Below, in pieces: positions 12,012 through 23,264 of a stretch of 64,000 nt of DNA. The stretch's first letter is position 1, and every line of letters begins with the position of its first letter. The DNA comes from Seminavis robusta (taxonomy: Eukaryota; Bacillariophyta; Bacillariophyceae; Naviculales; Naviculaceae), in assembly GCA_903772945.1 (NCBI GenBank), contig CAICTM010000466.1, forward strand, positions 1-64,000, given 5' to 3'. The notes under the pieces were generated by a model that was not told where the DNA came from, made no database searches, and saw only the letters and a program-made list of their open reading frames with translations. Both the position numbers and the translations under genes were made by a program.

Positions 12012-15000
12012 TCGTACCCACCAATTTGATTAAAAACAAACAAACGCATCAAAACATAGCCCAACAGGGTAACTGCCAACCAAATGTCCCAGTGCCGGCT
12101 GCATTTCAATCTAATTCTCAAGTTAACGCTGAAGTTTGGGCTCCCTTGTTCATAATAAGCGGCTCACTCTTCCTTGGTTTGTTTGAGGTTTGAGTCCCCC
12201 ATCCGCACTTATTATTTGCAAGCTACTGTAGTCTATTAAGTTCGCACACAAGTTATATAAGGCAGCATCATCCTTGATGACACAAATTTCAGCTGGCAAA
12301 GACTCGATTACGCCTGTAACTTGCATCTCCTTATAGCTTCACGATCACCAGTCAATTCTGGAGCTGTAAGTCAATGAACCAAAATCGAGATTGGGTGGTT
12401 TTCAGCTGCCTGGATAAATTAAATCCATTTTATTGGTAGTGCCCTGAGAAGTAGGACTGGACCTTTCCAACATGCATGCCTATGTGCCGGTACATTTGTC
12501 CTGCCACTGACACAGTTATTGGTTGACGAGCGCTGCCTATCAATTGCCTCACCCACTTCTTCCGGCGTTTTGGGGAGGTATTGATTTCATTCAGTCATTT
12601 GTCTTCCATACGACTGTGTTGACACAGAGATCCACCTAGCAAGCCACCGTAAGGTTGCTAGCTATCTCTGGTAGAAGCTCTCTGCCTTTTCACTTTACAT
12701 CAATGTGTCAACGCACACTAGCAGCTCTGCATATGTTATCCAAGCAACATGTCAAATGATTCTCTTTCCATATGAAGCCTTGTGGAGAAATTCCTCGTTG
12801 TGTGGTTTGTGACTGTGATCATTTCCAAGGAAATTGTTAAAATGATGCATCTTAAAAGGATATGATTTCGATTGTGAGTGGGTTCACTTAATGCTCCAGG
12901 CAGACGTTGGCTCGTAGCTTGAAGTGTATGTGCTGTAGCAACAAGCTCTTTCTTCGATGTCTCTTACTCTATCTGAAGAGTCAAATAAAAGAAAACAACA
13001 GAGTGTACTTCAAAAACCATTCATCAAAAAGCGAAATTGTAGGATCTCACGTCACGTTCGGGATGTACAGCGGAACAGTTCTAACCCAAGTCCAAGGTTC
13101 CAATTAGGCAAGGTTCCGTACTGCCGAATCTACAACTGTCATTGTCAGAAGGCCAAGTATGTTACTCATTGTACATCGCCCAAATTAGTAAGACATTTTC
13201 TAGTGCAGTATTGCGAATGGCCACCAATGCAGGTTATAAACCTCCGCCATTGCTACTACCATTGGAATCTCTGCACATTTCACACACCAATCATCAAGTG
13301 TGCAGGGTCGACGGCTTGCTGGCTGTGTCGCGACTCTTTGAGCGGAAAAGACTTCTAGGACCCGTCCACTCCATTTCAGCAGTGTCGACGTAGGGCGTTG
13401 ATCAGCATCCTTGTTAACATCCAGAACACAACTGAGGAAACAACCACTCCTCTGTCTCCATTCCTAAAGGTGGATGAAAAATATTTGTTCCTGGGTATAT
13501 TGATTCAGCGCTGTCTGGGCCTAATGTGAGCATTCTAAGATTGTTGCCTATCTCAGGGAAAATATACATGTCTCTAGTGGCTTCCTGAACTGAAATACAT
13601 TCTGGATTGTGACATGGACGAGCTGCTGTGACTACTACTACTAGTACTGCTACTGGTGGCCCTACTCGTTCTTATTCAGCGAACACAAGATCGAAAATAC
13701 GACTTGTTTGTATGCCGATACACACATTTCCGAGCCCAAAGGATGCGGTCACCCTGGGTTCTTTGATTCTTGCACCACCGAACCAATCAGAATCAAATAA
13801 TTGATCAGATGGGAACGTCAGCTTGCTGCATCTGATCTGATTCTTCTCGACACAGTGGTGGAAGGTGTGTTGACCAAGATTCAGCTGGCATGATCAGCGG
13901 AAGTTCTTGCAAAATTTGTAGAATGCAATTCATAACACGCGATTGGGAGTTAGATAGGAAGATATCAGCTAAAACAACCTCTGATCCACGATACCCCAAA
14001 GGAGTACTGTGAGTGATCATACGATTTGAGCTGGATTAAGTATATTTTTCTGAATCAGGTCACCAACTTCCAAATTTTGGGCGACCGACCTTGCAGCAAA
14101 CTTGAGTCAACAGTGGTGGAATGTATCGACAGGAACCTTGCCCGTCATGAACGCGACAAAGAGCAATAATGACAGACGCGACAAAGAGCAATAATGACAG
14201 AAGAAGTAAGAGCGGTTGGCTAATTGGCTTAGCGGTAGTCTAGAAGGCCTTAACGATGAATCCTGCGGTCCTGCGCGCATTGTCAAACAACACGAAAATC
14301 GAGTGAATGACGCTGCATGACCTCTTTGTTGACGCTGTTAACTCCCACCTTTGGAGCGCTAGAGGCTTAGAGATAACAGGGTAGCAAAGATTCCTGCTTA
14401 AGACTTCCTCTCAGGTTAAGTCTCTTCTTTACTATTATCCCAACAAGTTTGTTTAAGGTTGCTATCGCAGAAAAGACCCAGAAGAAGTGCAAGAAACAAC
14501 ATCTTGATAGGAGATTTTTCGTGTTGTTTGCCTATACGCGCGATTATATCGTTAATAATTCGTTACTTTAGGCTTCGGACTTTTTCATCTTCCCCGTGAC
14601 TCATTAGTGCTGCGCTAACTTACATGCACTTATCAAGCGCCACAGATTTCGTTGCGTGATTTTCGAGAAAAACAAGCTCTTTTCAAAACAAGAGAGATAG
14701 AGATAGGGATAGATAGAGAGAGAGAGAGAGTACCCAGAAGCAGGACGATGCGGCAAAATGAAAATGGGAGGTAAAAATTTTGATAATCTCCAAAACAGTC
14801 TCCTAATTTGAATATTGATATCCTATTCAATCTCCTATTTTGAGCAACAAAATCTCCTAATTTGACTTTGGTCTCGTTGCAGCAGTTCCTAAAGACTTCA
14901 TCTTTGGAGTGTTTCCGGAAGATTATTGTGTGTGTCTGCAGAGTGTAACTCGGTGAAAAGAACAATGATCTCTTTCGGTTTGGGCTTTCGGTTGGCTTCA

Positions 15001-15440
15001 ATGTGGAATGAAACCGAAACAGGGAAAGTTTCCCTGAGTTGAGCATTGTCATTGTATAGCTTCCATATATCAATCTGCCAGTTGCTCATGTTTTAGCCCG
15101 CCCAAGTCAGCAAATTATGAACCTGGATACTTCGCTGGAGATGACATCTTTCAAGAATTCTCACCTTGATCCTTTTGTGAGTCAGCCGGGGAATAGATAT
15201 TGGTTCAGTATCATTTTGGTTTGGGCGCTTCCATCCATCTCTCCGCAGATTCTTCAAGTCCGTTGGGCAACCATTGAAGTACGCGACGCCCATGTTCCTC
15301 ACGGAAGCTACATTACGGACTATGTCAGCTCGAATCATGTCCGTTGAATCGGAGGAATGTGATTCAGATCGATGATACGCTGATCGTACCGCTCTGATGG
15401 GTGCAAGTCATGCAAGGCAGTCTCTTTAGAAGAGCAAAGA
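12012..15440. other. gene-free DNA with short tandem duplications
   Basis: No frame with a credible domain or start was found. Visible structure is limited to a tandem duplication of the 25-mer containing ACGCGACAAAGAGCAATAAT (about 14149-14198), a GATA/GA microsatellite (about 14694-14730) and repeated CTCCTAATTTGA words (about 14788-14870). It is probably old transposon DNA. Confidence 0.45.
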
Positions 15441-15712
15441 TCTGTGTTTCACGTCCGCTGGCAGATTCTTGCTGATCGCCTGTTGCGTGGTACTGGTGCG
15501 CTAGTTTCACGCCACGTGGAAATTAGTTTCTATGCAGGCTGCGTAGAAACTAATTTGGCCGGGGCCTGTTTCCGGTGTGGAAGCATTAGTTCCAGAGTCT
15601 GCTGGAGTGTGTCAATGATTCAACCGAGGATGAGCTTGCGAGTTGCCCAGCTCCTGAGACAGCCTCATTGCGGTGCTGCTCGGACGTCACAAGCGGTCTC
15701 GGACATAGCACT

Positions 15713-15764
15713 GAAGGTGGGTGGCGACTGGACTCAAGGTGGGTGGCGACTGGACTCATCCCAA
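15713..15764 (+). repeat. tandem duplication, 22-bp unit
   Basis: The unit GGTGGGTGGCGACTGGACTC occurs twice in immediate succession. It lies inside the decayed plus-strand retroelement copy, so it looks like a local duplication after death of the element. Confidence 0.7.
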
Positions 15765-15824
15765 CGTAGAGGACATAATGACAGCCCACCAGTTGGGGCT
15801 CTTTTTCATAACGAGGCAGCACCA

Positions 15825-15945
15825 GAGTGAGGCGAATGCAGTTGCGTAACTTGAACATATTAAGACCCATCAGAACAAACATAGAATCATCAACACACTA
15901 CCGTTGAAGGCACAGTTGAACTGTCGTGCGGACAACAAGTTTTAT
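15825..15945 (+). mobile_element. RNase H relic, copy 3 (plus strand)
   Basis: The plus strand reads LEHIKTHQNKH then LPLKAQLNCRADNK. These match the RNase H C-terminal part of the copy at 18.05-18.30 kb (H and D active-site context, HQ...NCRAD). An in-frame stop precedes it. It ends abruptly where the inverted 3'-end repeat of the GIY-YIG-like element starts. Confidence 0.7.
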
Positions 15946-15950
15946 GAAGT

Positions 15951-16034
15951 GCAAAAAGTGACTGAACTAAGCTAGTTTACCTACAAGCTGCTGAATCGCG
16001 AAAACACGAGCTTGCACTCTGTGGTAACTTTTCG
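15951..16034 (-). repeat. 3'-end repeat of the GIY-YIG-like element, copy 2 (inverted)
   Basis: Reverse-complement match to 11232-11314. Only this 3' terminal piece is present here, as expected from a severely 5'-truncated retrotransposition. It lies directly between two RNase H relics of opposite orientation. Confidence 0.7.
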
Positions 16035-16035
16035 A

Positions 16036-16265
16036 TAGCTACGGCGTTGGAATTATGCCAAACACTGGTCCAGCACATTTGGCCACATTACTTCTGATCT
16101 GTCAAAACTCAGGCGAAGCTAGCTAGCTTTGATAGCCTCAATATCCGCTGCTCCATTTCTTGCCACGAGAAACATTGGCAGTGTAAAGCCCATCAGCAGC
16201 ATGGAGTAAGCATCTACCAATCACTCGAGTTCTTGAAGTATGGCCTGCTCCTATCGTTCCAAGGT
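16036..16265 (-). mobile_element. RNase H relic, copy 4 (minus strand, N-terminal half)
   Basis: The minus strand encodes, over broken frames, VDAYSMLL, FLVARNGAADIEA and AGPVFGI. These correspond to DAYSVL..FLVASDGAADIS..GPVFG in the copy near 18.5-18.7 kb. The first RNase H aspartate is changed to Asn (RNGAAD versus SDGAAD). It abuts the truncated GIY-YIG-element end. Confidence 0.6.
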
Positions 16266-17237
16266 GACAAGAAAAGCTCCGAAAGTGACTGCTGTGAGTG
16301 GCAGCGGATGGTCAGGAACAGCTGCCGTGAAACATCAATGCTTTAAAAGGTAGTCTTGTTCGATGGGCATTGGGAAGCTGTACTAGTGGAGTGTTGAGCA
16401 TTGGTGTATCCAACTGTGGGGACTAGACGATGACTGCCGGGGCTGACAAGGTGTACCGGTAGTGATGTACTTGAAATGTGGGTGAGGAGCGTGGGGATCG
16501 ATTTCACAAATAGTGAGATGGTGTGCTTCGCAACAATGACGGGGGCAGAACGAACCAATGAGGGGGCTTTCCATGCCATGGGCCATGGAACGTCAGCGCG
16601 AGAGTTCTCCAGACGTGCTGCTGTTCAAAACGCAGATGATAGGGCTGCTTCAGTAGTTGCATGCCAGTGTCAGACCTGCCAAAGCTTGCATACACTATGA
16701 AAACAACTTGTACCAGGAGTGACTATCTTTGGACCATAGCACCGTCCTCTGATGGTCTTTTTGAATCTAAGTCCAACTGAACGGTGATAAACATACCCTA
16801 CCGGTACCTTACTTACACATTCCCTACCACTATGAATAAAAAAACTATCAATCACTATTATGCTACTCTAGAGTATGCTGTTGCTCGTGAAAGCGGAGCA
16901 AGCACTTTTGGCCACAGAACAAAGGAGAACTTCGTGAGGTTCGGAAGGAAGCGGTTCTTATATGCCAAATGTATGGGATACCTACGAATTCTTATATAAT
17001 GATGGGGAATTTCAGAAAAATCTTGATAGAAGAGATATCGAGATCTTCCTTCTGGCTTCTTGAAACCAACTCTGACAAGATTTCAATGACTCAGAAATAA
17101 CAAAGTTTTATTATTTAGGCTGCTGCACTTCATTAGACGATCCGCTGAACGGTGAGTCACACGAAGGTGCCCACTTAGGAACGAGCCTAGTGCAAGCCCC
17201 CCACCGGAGAAGTTTAAAATCTCCGGATGGTGCTTTG
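16266..17237. other. gene-free, probably decayed element DNA
   Basis: Short frames on both strands without a recognisable motif. A run such as HWFVLPPSLLRSTPSHYL on the minus strand has no family I can name. Nothing further can be supported. Confidence 0.4.
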
Positions 17238-19014
17238 TTAGTATCTAACTACCCCAGGGCTAGATTGCCATCTATTTCTACGGTAAGACCCCCTCGGTAC
17301 GTAGTTACCCTGTTTCATTGATTGGTCCGTTGCGTGCGTGCTCTTCTCTGAGTGCCTTGTCGACGATGGGCAGCCAGTTAGTTGGCTAGCCACGCTTTGA
17401 TATCGCCGGGGCCCTTTGCCCATTTGCTCATCAAGTGGTTGCTTGAAGATGAAATCAACTAGCTCCGCTGGAATCAGATCCGCCTTCTCATGGATGAGCT
17501 CCGCCTCCCGTTGAAGCTGTTCGTGCTTCTTCTTCCATTGTTCCTCCTTGTCTCTGCCATGCCTGGCGGCATTGTGATCTTCCCATAGTTTCCACCACTA
17601 CTGGATGAGCAGTGAGGCCAGGTTGGTGGACCCACACAGCTGTCCTGTTTTGGAAGTCTCCTTGAAACCGACCCGATGCAAATATGCATCCTGGTGCTTG
17701 GCCCATTGCTTGGCCATCCGTCCCCGCATGAGATTGTCCCACCGGATCAAGTTCTGAGCGTCAATCAGGTACCTGTCTGGGTAATGCCATGGATGCAGGA
17801 ACCTGTTTTCGAAGTGGTATTTAAAAAAGCCATCGAGGACGATCTCCAGCAGGACTGGATTCGTGCCTCTGGGGCACTTGTGATCATACTTGGGGTCGTC
17901 CCTGTGTACCAGCTTCCCACCGGGAGCAGCTGGAATAGAAACTTCACGATGGTTGGCTTGTGGATCTCGTGCCGGTTGACTGCTCTTCCGTGCGGCACTC
18001 AATCAATCAGAGCTGGTGTATCCTCGTCCCAGTCCCGATTCTGCTTTATCATTTGATCCAGAAGTGGTTGATTGTTGCGAAGGTGCCGCAATGTCCGAGG
18101 TAATTTGTATGTACATGTCCCGTGGGCAATTTCAGCTGTGCCAAGTTGACAGGGAAATGAAGAACCCTGGAGTGATCCACAGCCAAGTGCCTCTTCATGA
18201 AACTGTCAGCAAGCTTGTCAGCCCGACAGTTGAGCTGGGCCTTCAGTGGCAGCATTTCAATTGCCCTGGATTTGTCCTGGTGGGACTTGATGTGTTCCAT
18301 TTGAGGGACTGTTACTGCATCCCTGAATGTCTGTTCAATCTGTTAGAGGACATCCCAGTCGGATGCTAGGGAATCGTTTGGATACCAGCCGATGTAATCC
18401 AGGCAAGTCTTGCCCTTGTTCGTCACTGATTCATTGTCGCAAAGGTACGTATATTGGGCCATTGTTTGTCGATCGTGATACTGCAAGAGCTTTTTCAGGA
18501 AGCAGGCAGGCGACAAAATATCATATGCCTCGGCACGGTAGGACGTCGAAGTCAGTCCAAACACTGGTCCAGAACATCTGAGTACAATGTGGCCCAGCTG
18601 GTCGGCCAAAACCCACGCAAAACTCGCTTTTCCAACAGAAATGTCTGCAGCTCCGTCACTTGCCACAAGGAAAGGCACCATCGTAACCATGTGCAATACC
18701 GAGTAGGCGTCCACCGTGAACTCCAGTTCCTGAAAGAGGGACTGTTCCCAAGGCTCCAATGTTGCCAGAATTTCAATGACATGGCAACAGAGAGTATGAT
18801 TTATAAGACTTCGTGATTTAAGAAAATGTAGATGGTAGTGGTTTCCTGGCTCTGAATACTGAGTTTGGTGATAGTGAACGAACGTCTTGCTTGGCTTCTT
18901 GGAGCAATATCCGTCTATGCGTAATTCCAGTAGCACGTACCCCAGCTGGGGAGACCCAGAGCAGTGGAGACTGCACCCGAGTACGGCCGACCACGCACGA
19001 TGCACCAGCCTCAA
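17238..19014 (-). mobile_element. RNase H-bearing retroelement relic, copy 1 (best preserved)
   Basis: From 19014 downward the minus strand encodes ELEFTVDAYSVLHM, VASDGAADISVGKASFAWVL, SYRAEAYDILS, CDNESVTNKGKTCLDYIGW, then EHIKSHQDKS, LNCRADKLADSFMKRHL, HKPTIVKFLFQLLPVGSW, DAQNLIRWDNLMRGRMAKQW, LASLLIQ and WWKLWEDHNAARHGRDKEEQ. D...E...D...H..D is the type-1 RNase H set, and the order agrees with an RNase H domain followed by the tail of diatom retroelement ORFs. The frame changes at about 18.32, 18.0 and 17.6 kb, so it is a relic. No RT box was found upstream. Confidence 0.75.
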
Positions 19015-19104
19015 GCTATGAAATGTGGAATATATCAGCTATACTACAAAAAGAAGATTGCCTCCACCATCACCGGACAGATAGAATTTTTCAATAGATT
19101 TATA
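19014..19104 (+). repeat. direct repeat, copy 1
   Basis: About 90 bp starting AGCTATGAAATGTGGAATAT and ending near AATAGATTTATA. It matches 20813-20900 in the same orientation with a few indels. Confidence 0.8.
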
Positions 19105-20812
19105 AGATTAACAATACGACGCACTACCCCGTTTCGTTTGCTTACCTCATCTCTTCACAGTAGATTCGATCCTGCGCGGGGCCAAGGCTCAAGTGCACTA
19201 CGCTAAAAGCTAGTGTAAACATCTTTCGAATCTTTTGAGTTTGAGAGAAACTAAATTATGAGAGAAATTAGAAAGCTACGAAAACTAATCAAAAAGAGAG
19301 CTTCGTCCTGAAGCTTGAGGATCCAAACTCCCGCGGGAGACTTGGAAGACTGATATCGTAGATTGCAGCAGGGAATCTACGTACTCTACGATCCCATTTC
19401 CGGAACGTGTGGAAACTCCAGCTAGCAATCAACTAGTAGCGTGGAAGGAAGCTCTCCACGCCAGCTAATTATCTAGAGCGATGTTTCATCATCAACCTAG
19501 TATGACTAGAGGTCATTGAGAACCCTGTCTCAATGACTATTCACGAAAAAATCAGTTTTGAGTTGAACTCAAACCCTATCTAGGATCGAGTCGCGAATTA
19601 GGCTAAAGACCTTGTATTGCACAAGCAATGGGTGGTCTCGTAGTTCTTGCTAGCTACAGTCCCCATAGAGTTAGGGTTTGTGGGCTTGTAGTTCGATTCT
19701 TGATGGTGTTCCCTTGTGTTCCGAATCGTTCCTGCTCCTTCCACAAAGATTGCTTTAGTGTTAGGAATTAGTATGCACTAGACAGTACTAGATACCAGGA
19801 CAAGTCTGACTTCGCCTCTCATATAAGACAAGTCTGCAGCAAACAGATTCTGTAGAGCTCGAGGTGGACGACACTATAAATCTGTAAGCATGTCGTGTGT
19901 CTTAGTAGGCCGTGGAACACAGAACAAATACACATCAGATCCGGGTGAGTTATAGTCTTCCATTCCCCGTGATATTCTTCGTATCATTCAGCCCGTAAAG
20001 GCTTGGGGGGGGCTTCACCTCCAGGCTTAAAGACTGGCAAGTCTCTACAATCGAATAGTACCCAATAGCGTCCTTAGATTAATAATAGTAGTAGTCGTGC
20101 TATGGGGGAGTTCTCTTCAGAAGCTTCCCATCATGACTCAGTATGGCGAACAACTAGGGAATGATGCTTAAGACCTCCATACCTCACTTGTGAATAAGGA
20201 AGAACCCGTACAGGTACAGCCACTCCGTACCGTACTAGTGGAGTAAATGACAGTCAAAAAATTCTGTGAAGAACACATTACTCGTGGCTGGCTACTAATC
20301 GGTAGTTAGCAATCTTCAACACTACCGTACACTAGCTATTATCACTCGTACCGTCATGGAGCAACCGCCTACTTCCGTAACACGCTCCAGGAAGGCACTA
20401 GCATAGTCCGACTATAGAAATACAGTAGGATCAATGCGAACACTTCCTACACTGACGTACGAAGGTTCTTAACCTACTAAGCCTTAACGTGAGTGCCCCC
20501 TGGAATTCCTCGAAGTTCCTGGGCGAACAAATCAGCGAGTTAGAGAACACATACCCCTGACTTCAGTGCAACGCGCCTCCACTGACACTCGCATGAGAAC
20601 CCGAAGATCCTTCCGTGACACTCAAAGGCTAGCGCTTGATTCAATCCAGGCAGCGCTAAAGCGTAAATGACATCCTGCAACCACACCAGTACCGTGGAAT
20701 TAGTGCTGGCATGTCCAACTGCTCGATCTCGAGAGTCACCGCCGTGACTGCAAAGTCATGACTCAACAGAACCTGCAGAGCTGTCTAAGTAGATAGCGTT
20801 GGGCAATGGGGG
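19105..20812. other. gene-free segment between two direct repeats
   Basis: About 1.7 kb with stops in all frames and no recognised coding relic. It contains copy 2 of the dispersed 57-bp repeat (19565-19621) and TATA-like words near 19821 and 19872, which may be decayed LTR promoter sequence. The bracketing direct repeats suggest insertion or local duplication. Confidence 0.45.
19565..19621 (+). repeat. dispersed direct repeat, copy 2
   Basis: Matches 671-727 in the same orientation, both ending in TATTGCA. Confidence 0.7.
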
Positions 20813-20900
20813 AGCTATGAAATGTGGAATATATCAGCTATATATTACAAAGATTGCCTCCGCCATCACCGGACAGATATGATTTTTCAATAGATTTATA
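20813..20900 (+). repeat. direct repeat, copy 2
   Basis: Matches 19014-19104; shared core words are GTGGAATATATCAGCTATA and CCATCACCGGACAGATA. It lies just downstream of the AhpC/TSA-like gene (minus strand). Confidence 0.8.
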
Positions 20901-21081
20901 GTCAAGCTTGTCGTTATCGCCACCACCTGAAATCCCAGAACAGGTCCAGCTCGAGAACCAGAAAAATATGCGGACACCAGAGCCAATTCTCCAAAAGATT
21001 CCAAGCTCCGGGTGTGGGTCTGCCGAGGAGGAAATAGGTGCTAACAAAACTATATGAATCTAAGTTGGTGTCATGTGTGCT

Positions 21082-22530
21082 CTATTGTTTGCTGTCAAAA
21101 CTCCCGTCGTCCTGAACTTGCAAATCATAAGCTTTCTCAGCATCGTCAATAGAACCACGACGTTGTGGCTTCCGTATTCCATTCGGAGCATTATCACGGC
21201 TGTTTTTGTTAGGTTTTTCCCCGCCAGAGCCAACAGCACCAGCCATGAGACCTTTGTCGAACGTCCCTCGTCGTCGCGGCAGACGAGGCGCTACTGTTGG
21301 TTCTTTTTTGTTGCTCATGTTCCTGTCACTACTAGCACCAGTACTCCTGACAATATCTTGCACTGCCCACTGGAGTGCCTCCAGATCCAGTTCATCTCCA
21401 TATCGTTCATAGTACACATACCTCAAATGTCCCTTGGCATCAAACAGAAGGACACCTCCTTGTGTGAGTGGATCTCCACGAGGGTCATTGATAATATTGC
21501 TGATTTTCTTGCGGTGATATCTCTGATAGACAGTGGAGCTCCTTTGGAACATTCTCCACATGCTTGTCTTTCGATTTCCTAAGAATGTGAACGAATCCCA
21601 GTTTCTGTCTGTGTACATTGGAAATGGAAAGTAGTTTGTGTAGAAGTCTGGTAGGCAACAAATAGATTAACAGCATGGATGAGCAAGACTGGAAGATTCA
21701 AAAAGAGTGCTGTCACAGGCCCAGTCCGGTGTAAACTGCCTTACCTGTCAATATTTTGGCAGATGTCTTCTTATCTTTCCTGTCTCGTCTGTGGTCCGAA
21801 ACATCTCCTTCGCCGGATCCATCCAAATCCTTGACAATTCCAAAAAGATTGAGGCCAATTCCTTTTTCGTGCAGTTTGGGCTTGAGCTGAGTGCTCAAAG
21901 AGAGACCATGATCTCTGCACATGCCACAACCAGCGCGCCGAATGCAAAATACTGCTGTCACTTTGTTGCTGTCATCTCCTTCCGCTGCATTGACTTGAAG
22001 CCTGGCAGCACTCTTTTCTGTGGCGGTGCTGTTCAGCAGAATATCGGAGAGTATGGTGTGGTTGGATTTGGGAACAGGTTTCAAATCCATGAACTGAATA
22101 GGCTGCAGCATGATATCATTAATATCAACACCAGACTGTTCAGATGCCCTTTTGCAGTTCAAGGCTTTCTTCCCGCTCTTGATGTTGCCCCATCGATCAC
22201 CATTCATTGGAGGAGTGACACTCCTTTTGGGAGGCGAAGGGGTGAATAAGTTTTTGAATTGCTGCTTCTGGTGCCAGTGGTGTCGCTGTTCCTCAGATTC
22301 TTGGTGGCTTCATTGGCATGCCTCCTCAAGTTGATGGGTGCAATATCCGAATGGCGAAAACCACGAGGTCCTTCATCAAAGTCACCGCTTCCAGAGTAGT
22401 CGGAAGAGCCTACCGACCCTGAAGAGACTTCGCTCACACCATCATTGAACTCTTCGCCTGTGTCCCAACGACAAAGGTATGTGTTTTTGCCGGGAGCAAA
22501 TTCTATCGAATCAGGAACCTTTAGCGTCAT
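21082..22530 (-). CDS. AhpC/TSA-family (PRXL2/FAM213-like) thioredoxin-fold redox protein
   Basis: Two exons: 22530-21745 and 21647-21082, with a 97-bp GT-AG intron (21744-21648). The joined reading gives ILTDFYTNYFPFPMYTDRNW across the junction. The core has VFCIRRAGCGMCRDHGLSLS (a C-x-x-C site), then LFGIVKD, then GGVLLFDAKGHLRYVYYERY, the order seen in the AhpC/TSA antioxidant family (PF13911). The first 110 or so residues and the basic C-terminus are disordered. The start is the ATG at 22530 (MTLKVPDSIEFAPG). The frame breaks between the disordered N-terminus and the domain. One extra base in the T5 run at 22251-22255 would join them as SKNLFTPSPPKRS and give about 450 residues. No GT donor is available to explain it as an intron there. 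Function as a thiol peroxidase or reductase is inferred. Confidence 0.75.
21648..21744 (-). other. intron of the AhpC/TSA-like gene
   Basis: Donor GTAAGG after ACAG and acceptor CTACCAG. The phase is consistent on both sides and the joined protein aligns with the family, whereas reading through hits stops. Confidence 0.8.
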
Positions 22531-23264
22531 CTTGCTTCGTATGAAAGGCAATGTACCGCAAGGGGGGAAACAATATGATGGAAATTGAAGAGAGCGTGAG
22601 AGTTTTGGGGTTGATGATCGATGATGATCCATGCCTGATTGAAAACCGTCCCTGGAAAAATGCGAGTCGAGTCTGTGACCCAGTTGTACCAAAATGCTCT
22701 AAGTATCTTTTTATCCTTCGCAACGCTTTTACTAAAGTGGGATCTTCAGAATTCCAATTCTGTCATGAATTAACCCAGTGACATCAGTATTACTAAGAGG
22801 CACCACTAAGGTCGCCGACGTCAGCGCCAAAAAGACCCTACCATTGCCCCAGCAGTTTTGCTGGGAATTCCGTACCTCAAAGCTGATCCAACCCGAAAGC
22901 CGCAAGTTAGACGATATTGTTGGCATCCGACATGTCGATTGCGGTGTGGGTCTCCCGAATACTAGTACAACACACCTGACTGTTCAAGGTGCTCCCTGCT
23001 ATATCGATTGTGCTCAGCCAGCCCAAGATGGAAGTTTAGGGGTCGAGCATCGAGCATCGAGCATCTGCGGCATGTGCGAAGATCAAGGCGACGAACTACA
23101 CGCACAAGAAAACAATGGACTGATTGAATTGAATCAAGCAAAAAACCAATATCACCTGTGCCGACATTGGCTAAGAGGCACTGGCATGCTTCAGGTTATC
23201 TAGGTACCGGCCGTACAGGAAGTAAGTGGCCTTTTTTGTGCAGATACAGTATTATGATTTTACT
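22531..23264. other. intergenic, no gene accepted
   Basis: A plus-strand frame (22778-23203) has no usable ATG and no motif. A piece of the minus strand near 22575-22635 reads MDHHRSSTPKLSRSL, similar to VDHHRSSFPKLVARL in the neighbouring secreted-protein gene, so part may be a duplicated fragment of that gene. Confidence 0.4.

Noticed and set aside
22778-23203. Plus-strand open frame of 141 codons
   Set aside because: No ATG except near its end, no motif, and squeezed between two minus-strand genes.
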